From: Pyropia haitanensis
Taxonomy: Eukaryota; Rhodophyta; Bangiophyceae; Bangiales; Bangiaceae
Assembly: GCA_008729055.1 (NCBI GenBank)
Contig: SDUX01000008.1
Span: forward strand, 620,001 to 684,000
Reading direction: 5' to 3'
Length of the DNA stretch: 64,000 bases
Each line of letters begins with the position of its first letter. The first letter of the stretch is position 1. The position numbers and the translations under genes are program-made. Of the stretch, positions 52,403 to 64,000 are shown piece after piece. Under the pieces are notes generated by a model. The model was not told where the DNA came from. It saw only the letters and a list, made by a program, of their open reading frames with translations, and searched no databases.

Positions 52403-55400
52403 TCGGCGTCGCCGCACCGGGGGGGGGCGTCTGGAGGTGCCGCCATGGGGGCGAGATGGCCACCCAGGCGCGGGCGCCCGTCGGCGCCGCCGCCCGGTGC
52501 CGTCACGCCAGTGCCACCCTGTGTTTAACAGGCCCCTGCGGGGGCCGTGTCCGCCGGTGGCAGCCGGTCGGACAGTCTCTTGACAATGTGGGCAGGCGGG
52601 TTTCGGGTTGAGGGGTGTGTGTAGGTGGGACGCCCGGCCGCAGTGCGGACGGGTGAGGAGGGACTGTAGGGGACGTGGGCGGTCTATATTTATGCAACTT
52701 CCTCGAGCACCCGCGGTCGCATGCAGCGCAGCTTTGTCCCGCGCACACACTCACCTACTCACCCCCTCTTTCGCGGAAGCAGTCTTCTACCAAACACCTG
52801 CGCCGTGCGCCGACGCATCCGCATCTCGTCCCTCTCCCCCCGCGACCAGCCACTGCGCCTGTCACAGTCGTCACCGGCGGCGCCACATCCCCTTGGCCGC
52901 TCCCCCGCTGGCGGACGTCCGCAGCAGCGACGAGCGTTGCCATTGTGCGGCGGGAGGGGGCTGAGGTGCGGAGGGAGTGGAAGCGGACGTCGACCGTACG
53001 CCGCTGGCGCCGAGGGTGGCGCGTCCCAGCCGCCCGCATCACCCCAGCCAGCCACCCCGACCGACTGGAACAGGACACGCGCACCGCATGGCCGCCCGCT
53101 GCCGCCCCTCCGTCGCCGGCCATCGCGGCCGGCCGGCACACCCGACCGACGGCCACCGCAACAGCCGCGACCGAGCAGACACCCCCTCACCCCGCCGCGT
53201 CGACACGCGCCCCCGCCATCCCGCGCGGCGCCACCGCCAACGATCGCCCGCTCATGGCGGGGAACCCGTGCGTGGCGCACCCGCTGACAGGAGGTGGCAG
53301 GGCGTCTCCGCGCCCCCCACCGCTGCACGGACGCCGTCGGCGCCGCCCCACGCGGCCGCTTCCCCCCCCTCGCCGCCCGCCTCTTTGGACGTCCCCTCGG
53401 TCGCGGGCGCTGGCTGCCAGCGTGGACCGTCTGTCCGTGGCGTGCTGGGCACGACCCGCCGTGGTGCGGGCGCCGCCGCCGCCGTCTGGGCGGACGGCGG
53501 CAGCCGCTGAGCGAACCGGGAGTGGGGTCGATGACGGGAGGCGGGGACGTCCCGCGTCAGCTCTGGGGGTAGCGTGAAGAGGGGGGGAAGGGACAGAAGG
53601 GGGGTGGCGGCTCCCGCCAATGGGCGCCTGCCAACCGACGGAGACAGCGGTGACATCGGCCGCGTCGGCGGCTGTTGGTGGCGGCACGGGCAGAGGAGGG
53701 AGGGTGGCGGCGGCGTGCTCGACCGGAGCGCGCCGCCGCGGCCCGACCCGCCCCACGGGGGCCGTATGGGGGGAGTCGGCCCCGGCGCGGGTTGGCGGCC
53801 TGCCGCGGCACGCCGCCGCCCGCGGCGGCCGCCCGCCCGCCCGCCGCCCGCGCCCACCGTGGGAGGCCCAACAGGGAATGGACGGTACCGCCGCGGCGCC
53901 CGCGTGGAGGATGCACCGCGGCGGGTGCCGCCCGTACCGCCGCCCAGTGGTGGGCGGGCTGAGCGACGGCGGCGCCGTCCGCGCCGCCCGTCCCTTCCAA
54001 GCTGGCGGTTGCGTGCGCAGGCGCGGGCAAGCGGGTGGATATTGCCGTCCATTTTGGGTGTGGGCTGCCTGGGGGTGGCACTGCCAGGACGTCTGGACGG
54101 GGGGCGGGCGCCAGGGCGGGACGCCGCCGACGTCCGTGCGCCGTTTGCCGTGGCGTCTCGCGATGGAGGGCAGCGGCGGTTCTCGCGGGCGGGACCGCTG
54201 TGGACGGCGGCGGTACCGTTAGGGATGCTCGCCTTGTTCTTGGTGGTGGCTGCAGCCACGACGGCAGCGCCGGTAGAGCTGACGACGAGGTGGGGGTGTC
54301 CGCGCCGGCTGTGGTCGTGTGGCTCCTGGAGGCGTGGCGCCTTGCCGGATGTCGCCAGCTCGGCGTGTTCCAAGAACTCAGGCGACGGCCAGCTCCTTCT
54401 CACCCGTACGCACAATACCCACCATTCCTTTGGTGGAGGAGACCCGTGGCGCTGCGTCCGTGTTCGAGGGGGTGACGAAAGACCTCTCGGACAGGGCGGA
54501 CCTCCGTGACCCCCTTGAGAGGGTGCTACCGGTGCGAGCGCACCCATACACTCGAAAACGGTTGGGTACTTTTCTTTAGGATCACGTTTGAGAAGGTCCC
54601 CGAACTCCGACGCAGGACGAAGAAATTACATGATGTGTGTGAGTCATTGGTGGAAGCGCTGACAGCAGCAGTACGCTGTGGCATTCGGCGGTTGGCCGCG
54701 CTACGGGCGCGGCTATGACGTTGCTGGTGCTGGGTCGGCAACAGCCCCAGCGTGGTCATCGCGGCCGCCGCCGCTGCCGCTGCTGCCGCTGCTGCCGCTG
54801 CTGCCATCATCACGGACGGGGAATTCGAGCGCCGCCCCCCGCCGCGCCCCCCCGCCATGGCCGCCGCGGCTCACGGCCGGCCGGTTGGCGGTGATCTCGT
54901 TTGCGTCGCGGTCGCCGCGCGCGTCTCGGTGTGGCGGCGGTGGCCCGCCAGGGCCGCGGGCGTGCCCGCCGGGGGTGCCTCGCAAATTGGGGCGCGCCGC
55001 TGAACGGGAAAGGGCGGCGGCGGGAGCGGTGGGGGGGCGCGTGTTGGGCGGCGCGTCGACCCAGCGTGGACCGCGGTACCAGCCGGGGGGGTGGGCGGGG
55101 GGAGCGGGCCGACTGGGGAGCGCCGGGGTCGGGCGTGCGCGGCGGGTGGCGTGACCACGCCACGTGGGCGTGCAGGCCGACCCGCAACCGCTGTGCCGAG
55201 CGGGCGCCGGTGGTGTGGAGTGGGGCACGCGGCGCCGCGAGGGCTCTCTCCCGCGCGCCGCCTGCGGCTGGGTATGAAGGAGGCGGGGCTGGGCGTGGCC
55301 GCCGCCACCGTGCGCCCCGCTGCAGCTGCGGCTGTGTGTTGGGGTTGGCGCCGGCGGGGGCTCCGTGGGGGGCTCACCTCCGTACGCCTTCCCCTCCTCC

Positions 55401-55509
55401 GCGCGCCGCCGCCGGCCGGCTCCCACCCCCCTTGGCCACCGTGAGCGTCGACGAGGACGGAGCGGTCGCCGCCGGCGTCGGCGGTTCCCGTCCCCCTCCC
55501 TTTGCCTTC
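52403..55509. other. 3.1-kb region with no firmly supported gene
   Basis: A TATA-like TATATTTA at 52685-52692 is followed by plus-strand frames (from 52675 or 52721 to about 53577) of Arg/Pro/Ala composition. A further plus-strand frame 53574-54509 contains a hydrophobic run (PLGMLALFLVVAAATT). Either could be an exon of an unrecognised gene, but no motif supports this. Close to the next gene the DNA is GC-rich leader. A small stem GGCCCC/GGGGCC lies at 52530-52545, downstream of the Cys-rich gene. Confidence 0.35.
54506..54718 (+). CDS. Short non-repetitive open frame, possible gene fragment
   Basis: The 70-codon frame reads GCYRCERTHTLENGWVLFF, then ITFEKVPELRRRTKKLHDV and a helical end CGIRRLAALRARL. 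Its base composition is far more balanced than the flanks, and the peptide has a C-x2-C pair and normal amino-acid variety. It may be the remnant of a larger coding sequence, perhaps of a mobile element, or a chance frame. No family is recognised. Confidence 0.25.
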   Translation: MTPLRGCYRCERTHTLENGWVLFFRITFEKVPELRRRTKKLHDVCESLVEALTAAVRCGIRRLAALRARL

Positions 55510-58500
55510 ATGGCGCGGGGCGGAGCGGTGAGGGGGTGGCTGACGGGCACGGCCGCCGCAGCTGCGCTCGTGGTTGCCGCCGCCCTGCTGCCGTCGGCAG
55601 GGACGGCGGTGGCGGTGCCCCGGCGGACGTCGCGCCAGCCCCCCCGCCGGCGCGCCGACGCCCATGGCGCCATTGTCGCGGCTGGGGCGGGACTGCGGCG
55701 GTCGACTGGGCTGGAGCAGGGCGCCGTGCCCTACTATGACGGCACCGCCCACGTGCACACCGTTCAGCCTGTCCTTGGGGGCTCCTACGGGCTCGCCCGC
55801 GATGAGCATGGCGCCGACCTGAACGAGTCAGACGCTGCTGATGCGGCCGAGGCGGAGGCGGCGGCCATCGAGGCGCTCCTCGCCGCCGACGGGGAGGAGG
55901 CGCCGCTGCTGGACGAGGCGGACGCGTCCGAGGCCACCGACGACCTCGAGCCGCTGCCGCCGTCGCCCGCGGCGGCGGCGGCGGCGGCGGTAGCTGTGGA
56001 CGCGCCGCCGCAGCCACCGGCGTCGCCGGTGACGGCAGAGGCGGACGCGCCGCCGCCGTTGACGGCGGGCACCGCCGCGCCCGACGCTGCGCCGCCAATG
56101 TCGGTCACGCAGGCGGATGCGCCCGGATTGGCAGCCGCCGTTGCGCCACCTGTGGCGGTGCCTGTGGCGGAAACACACCGTACCGCCACCGCGGCCGCAG
56201 TGCCTGAGGCTGTGGCGACAGCAGCAACGCCCGGGGATGGGGCGTTGGCAGAGGCGCGCAGGCCTGTGACTGTGGAGACAACGTCCGGCTCGGTGGCTAT
56301 GGAGGCAACCTCTGCGGCGGGGGCTCCGGAGGCTGCGGTGGAAGACGTGGCTCCCGTGGCGTCCCACGAGGAGGTGGCAGCAGCGCCCGAAGCAGCGTTG
56401 ACAGCTGCACCGGCAGCGGCGGCGGCAGTTGGGCCCGATGCCGCGCAGGCTGAGGTGGCAGCCGCCGAGGCGTCCATTGCAGCGTCCGAGGCCGCGGTCG
56501 CACTGCCCATGGCCCCGGCGGTAGCGCCCGCGCCCCGGGCGGCAGCCCCCGCGCTCCCGATGGCGGCGCCCGCGTCCGTTGCGACTGCACCCTTGGCCCC
56601 GGTGACCGCGCCCGTGGGTGGTGCTGTTCTCGACGTGAGCGCGTCTGAGGCAGCGGTCGCAACGTCGCCCGCGGCAGCGGTTGCAGCAAGTCCAGTGGCG
56701 TCGGCCGTGCCGTCCGCCGCGGCGGTGGTGACGGCGTCACCCGAGGTGACTCCTGTGGCCAGCACGCCCAACATGAGGGCGGCTGTCTCCCGCGCCGGTT
56801 CCCTCTCTCCCGCGGCTGCTGCTTCCTCCCCTGGCACCACAGCCATGACTGCCCGTCCTTCGCGCGTGTACACCAAGAAGAGAGCGTCGCCTGACTCTTC
56901 CGCGGTGTGGCTGAGAGAAGACTCTGCTGACGCCACTGCTGGGGGCGCGGGGGAGTCTATAGCTTCCAAGCTTCGACTCCTCCACCGAATCAGCCAGGAA
57001 CGCGACGCGCGGGCCAAGGCAGACCACGAGTTGCTGCCGCCCGTTGAAGACGCGATCTCGCCTGATGCAGGGACCGTCGTGGACGCCCGCCGGCGCCCGC
57101 CAATCCATGGGGCATTGCCAGACCCTGCAGCCTTTGCGAATGCAGCCGCACCCGCAGTCGACGCCGCTGCCCCAATTGCTGAGGACGCTGCCGGTGCCGA
57201 CAAGAACGCGGTCGACTCGGCGGGGCCCGGCGAGCAGGCTCCGGCTGCGGCCGTCGAGCGCACCCTGGCAGTACCCGCTCCTGCCTCAGCGGTCAAGAGC
57301 TCCCCATCAACGCGGGAAGTTATTCCGGTGGTGATGAAGAACCCCATTCCGCTGAGCCCGGACGCTACGGCCGACATCCTTGTCATGGACGGGGAGGCCA
57401 CCTTGGCAGTCGCAACGGCGCCACCCGACACGTCTGATCCAGCGGCCAGTCCGGCTCGCGTGGCGGCAGCAGTGACGCCTTCCCCACGTCCCCTGTCGGC
57501 CCGTAGCGGGCCGTCGGCGGCTGCAGCAGCACATCCGGCCGGCGCAGTGGCGACATCGAACGCGGTTGACGTGGTTGCTGCGTTGGCGACGACTGCTGAG
57601 GCGGCTGGAGATGGGGCTGCCGCGAGTGCCCACGCGATGGAAGGAGGTGCAGTGACTCCGGCTGTGGCCCCACCGTCGCCGACAACTGCAGCGAGGTCGA
57701 CAGGTCGGTCTGACCACCCCGCCGCGGCGACAACGGAGCCAGTTCGTGCGGACAAGGAGATGGATGCTGTGGAGGCGACTGCCGCAGCCGTGACACCAAA
57801 GGCAACGGATGGGGTAGGCCCCTGGTCTTCACCTGTGGCGACCCCTGCAGCCTCGTCTACCCAGCTTGACATCCCCGCCGCTGCAGCTGCGTCGCTCGAG
57901 CCCGTGCCACCCGTGACGGTCGGCCGAGAAGGACCACTGGACGCTGACGAGGCGGCCGCCGAAGTCTCTTCGACCGCTGCTGGCACCGGTCCCTCGGCGC
58001 CAGCGTCTCCCAGGCGGCAGCCACCACTCGAGTCGTCCCGCTCGTACAAGAAGGTGGCGTCTCGGGTAGCGGCGGCTCTGATCGAGGCGGCAGTGAGGGA
58101 GGCCACAGCATCGGCTTTAGCGACGGCGGCGTCGGGTCCAGCTACTGCAGTGGCCATCACCCCCTGCTCGCTCATCCCGCCGGAGGGTAGGGATGAGCGA
58201 GCACAAGGCCCCACGGTCGAGCCGTTGTCATCCGAGCTGGTACGCACGGCCACCTCCAAGCCTGCGCCCTCTGCCCCCACCGCCGTGCCGCGGGCGTGGC
58301 CGAGGCATGGTGGGCATCACCGCGAGCACCATGAACCCCGCTTGCCGCCGCCGACGCCACCGCCGGCAGTCACAGGGGGCGGCGGGCCTATCGTGCCGCC
58401 TGCTGGCGCGGCTACGACACTAGCGGCTGCACCGGCATCCCCCGGCAGCCGCGGGGTCTACCTGTTTGCCAGCGACGGGTCGGTGTGGCTCTCGTCCGCA

Positions 58501-59378
58501 GGCGAGCTCGCCCACGTTGGCGGCGACGTCGCGGCGGGGGAGGGGACGAGGGTGCGGCCAGCAATGTCCGAGCCGACGTTGAAGAGGCTGGCGTTGCCGG
58601 GGGAGTTGTGGGCACGCACACTCCCCGGGACCGAGATGGACCACCCGACTCCGCCGGCGGCGGCTCCGTCGGGGCCGCCGCGTCCGGCATCCCCCGCGCT
58701 GCCGTCGCCGCTGCTGCCCGACGCGACGCCTCTGCTGCCCGACCTGGCGACGCCGCTGCAGTTCCAGCACCACGATGCCGCACCGGCCGCGGCTGCGGAG
58801 CCGGCGGTCGGCGCCGACGCCACCCCCGTGCCCAACCGGGTGGCGGTGCCGTGGGCGGTGCGGGCGGCCAGACCCGCCGCGCTCGTTGCCGACGCGGCGG
58901 CCGCTGACACGACCGCGGCAGCACCAGCGGCGGTGGGCCTGTCCTGGGCCCTGCCTGACGTGGCCGCGGCGGCGACTCCCCCCCCCACGCTGCCGACGGC
59001 GCCCCCCTCCCCCTCTTTGCGCCCGTCGTGCGCGCCGGCGGCGCGTGCCACTACAACCAGACGTCGTGCTCGTGCGCCCGCCGCGCGGTGGTGGCGGCGT
59101 CGCCAACACCGGCACCAATGTGCGTCCGCTACGCCGGGCCGGGCGCGTCGGCGGGCGCGCTGCCGCGGTGCACGGCCGGCCCGTGCGACGCGGCCGTCGA
59201 CCGGTACGTGTGCGACTGCATGGGCCCCGCCACGTGCGGCGTGCGGCGGGCGGTGGTGGACCGCTGGCGCCGCGTTGGGGAGGGGGGGGGGGGGACACCG
59301 CCGCCGGGCGAGCGCTTCCGTTGCGAGCTGCAGGAGCGGCTCGTGACGGTTACGACGTGTGTGGAGAACTGCGGCTGA
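55510..59378 (+). CDS. Long Ala-rich secreted protein with a 12-cysteine C-terminal domain
   Basis: The start at 55510 (MARGGAVRGWLTGTAAAAA) is a basic then hydrophobic signal peptide to about residue 37 (TAVAVP). After YYDGTAHVHTVQPVLGGSYG and an acidic stretch (DESDAADAAEAEAAAIEALL-like), nearly 1,000 residues are Ala/Val/Pro/Thr/Ser with few aromatics, interrupted by a less biased part around 56860-57100 (TKKRASPDSSAVWLREDS, LRLLHRISQERDARAKADHE). Near 58978-58986 a C9 run is followed by a frame change. The better frame continues ACHYNQTSCSC, CVRYAG, RCTAGPCDAAVDRYVCDCMG and ends TVTTCVENCG with a TGA at 59378, giving 12 Cys in about 115 residues. The layout suggests an extracellular or cell-surface protein with a disordered, possibly glycosylated stalk and a disulfide-bonded head. 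The family is unknown. Confidence 0.65.
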
Positions 59379-59959
59379 GGCGGCGGCGGCTGCGCGCGGC
59401 CGGTGGTGGGGTGTTCGGCTGGGGTTGCTGCGCTGCGTGTTTGTTCTACCCATCGGCGGCCATCCGCAGCATGACCGCGCGTGCCATGGATGACAGTGTC
59501 GTGTGTGTATCCCTTTTATGTTCTGGTGTGGAAGGAGGCAGGTGTCCCCAGCCCCGCCGCACCTCTGCCTAGTAGGGTTGAGGTGTTGATCAAGCTCTGC
59601 TGTGAGCCGCAAACGGCGCGGGCCGGCGCGAGGCACGCACGCACGCACGCACGCACGGAACGTGATGCGTGGTGGTGGTGCCCCAAAGGCGCGCGGCAGG
59701 CAAAACGAAAAAAAAGAAAGGAAAGAGGGGGGTGAGTACCCCCATTCACACATCGCGGTGAGGGCAGCCGCCGCCTGCCCCCCGCCGCCCCACCCCCCGA
59801 CAATCGCTGCCACCACGGCCACGCGGGGCAGGCGCGCCCCCGTCCCTGGCGCCCCTGCCCGCTCGCCCGCTCGCCCGCCCGCCCGCCACCTCCCAGCCGC
59901 CACCCCCGCCCCCCCCTCCCCCCCCTTGCCCCCCCCTCCCCCGCCCTCGCCATCCCCCC
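59379..59959. other. Convergent intergenic region
   Basis: This 581-base spacer lies between two 3' ends. It holds a (GCAC)n tract at about 59633-59655 and a (GCCC)n tract at 59863-59886. No gene is seen. Confidence 0.45.
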
Positions 59960-63382
<3,423 letters not shown>

Positions 63383-64000
63383 GGCGCGCGCTGGCCGGCG
63401 GGGAACAGACCGCACCGCGCGCACACACACAAAAAAAAAAAAAAGAGAAAAGAGAACAACAAAAAAAAAAAAAAAAACGAGCACGGCGGGGGATCTCACC
63501 GACGAGATACAAGCCGCCGCGCGGCGGGCGTCAGCAGTACCTCGACTGCACCGCCTCCGCGGCGAGACGCACCGCAAGTCAGCCCACCGGCCGCGGCTGG
63601 GCACCGGCGACGGCCGTGCGTGCGCGACGCGTCGGCCGTCGCCCGCCGCGGCGCGTCGTGCGCCGCGAGACGACGGCGGCGGCGGCGGCGGCGCCAGCGG
63701 CGGCGGCGCCAGCGGCGGCGGCGGCGGCGGCGCCACCACCAGCCACACCGGGTGCGTAGGGGGGGGGGGCGCGCGCCGCCGCGCGCCGCCGCATGCTCCT
63801 CCACCCGGCCGGTGGGGGATGCAAGGGGCGGCCGCCGCACGCACGCACCGGGACGGCCGGCGCGCCACAACCGCCGCGGCCAAGGGCACGACGAGGTGGC
63901 GGGGAGCGACACCAGACACGCGCCCGTCCCAGCGGGCTCCAGCCACCGTCGGCCGGCCAGGCCGCGGACCCTCCCCCCCCCTCCGCCGCGGCGCGGCCGG
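63383..64000. promoter_or_regulatory. 5' region of the 1,140-residue protein gene
   Basis: On the minus strand this region supplies the leader. T runs (complement of A tracts at 63430-63444 and 63460-63477) and a (TG)n stretch lie 45-100 bases before the start codon and could be part of an intron or initiator region. Further out is GGC-repeat DNA to the window end, with no recognised gene. Confidence 0.4.

Noticed and set aside
53173..53310. HPLTGGG peptide recalling squalene epoxidase
   Set aside because: The seven-residue match is isolated. No FAD-binding or other conserved block of squalene epoxidase is found on either side or in other frames.
53574..54509. Putative membrane protein frame of 311 codons
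   Set aside because: It has one hydrophobic run, but most of the frame is Arg/Gly/Pro low complexity, and a minus-strand frame of similar length overlaps it; insufficient support to call a gene.

Overview
This is a nuclear segment of a very GC-rich eukaryote. The genes are widely spaced single units with no operons. Three recognised genes have clear GT-AG introns, and start codons often sit in a CCACC-ATGG-type context behind a C-rich leader. The recognisable proteins are eukaryotic: an adaptin sigma subunit, RPA32, CCT-eta, a CHP1/calcineurin-B-like protein, peroxisomal acyl-CoA oxidase, urate oxidase, the eukaryotic-type HisA isomerase, 3-ketoacyl-CoA reductase, a GT61 glycosyltransferase and a TFIIB-family factor. 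The extreme GC content, sparse introns, G/C homopolymers and secreted Cys-rich proteins suggest an alga, and a bangialean red alga would fit. That is an inference; no organellar or rDNA marker is present.

Layout. 1-10.5 kb holds compact, ordinary genes: a zinc-finger protein fragment, AP-1 sigma (-), a YeeZ-like Rossmann protein (+), RPA32 (-) and CCT7 (+) facing away from each other across a shared 1.1 kb promoter with E2F-like sites, then a CHP1-like EF-hand gene (-). 10.5-19.6 kb holds urate oxidase and a long disordered protein between GGC and homopolymer-rich DNA. 19.6-25.2 kb holds acyl-CoA oxidase between the two copies of a segmental duplication; one copy is a dead gene fragment carrying a hAT-like MITE. 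26-31.5 kb holds HISN3, KCR and an AhpD/CMD-like gene. 31.5-46 kb is a repeat-rich block with a helical protein, a GT61 enzyme and a membrane-anchored propeller-like protein. 46.9-49 kb is a divergent TFIIB-like gene, followed by a PIF/Harbinger-type MITE. 51-64 kb has a secreted protein with 36 cysteines, a long Ala-rich secreted protein with a 12-Cys tail, and a 1,140-residue protein of unknown function.

Functional themes. Peroxisomal and lipid metabolism is represented by acyl-CoA oxidase (C-terminal ARL), urate oxidase and KCR (fatty acid elongation). Replication and expression are represented by RPA32 and the TFIIB-like factor, and proteostasis and trafficking by CCT7 and AP-1 sigma. The GT61 enzyme and the two secreted proteins may serve the cell wall or matrix. 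Neighbours are probably not co-regulated, apart from shared promoters between head-to-head pairs.

Caution. In at least five genes the evident protein continues in another frame exactly across a C or G homopolymer of 9-18 bases. These are either base-calling errors or real indels, and they blur several gene models. Splice sites, domains and repeats were judged by eye; no alignment or database search was run.
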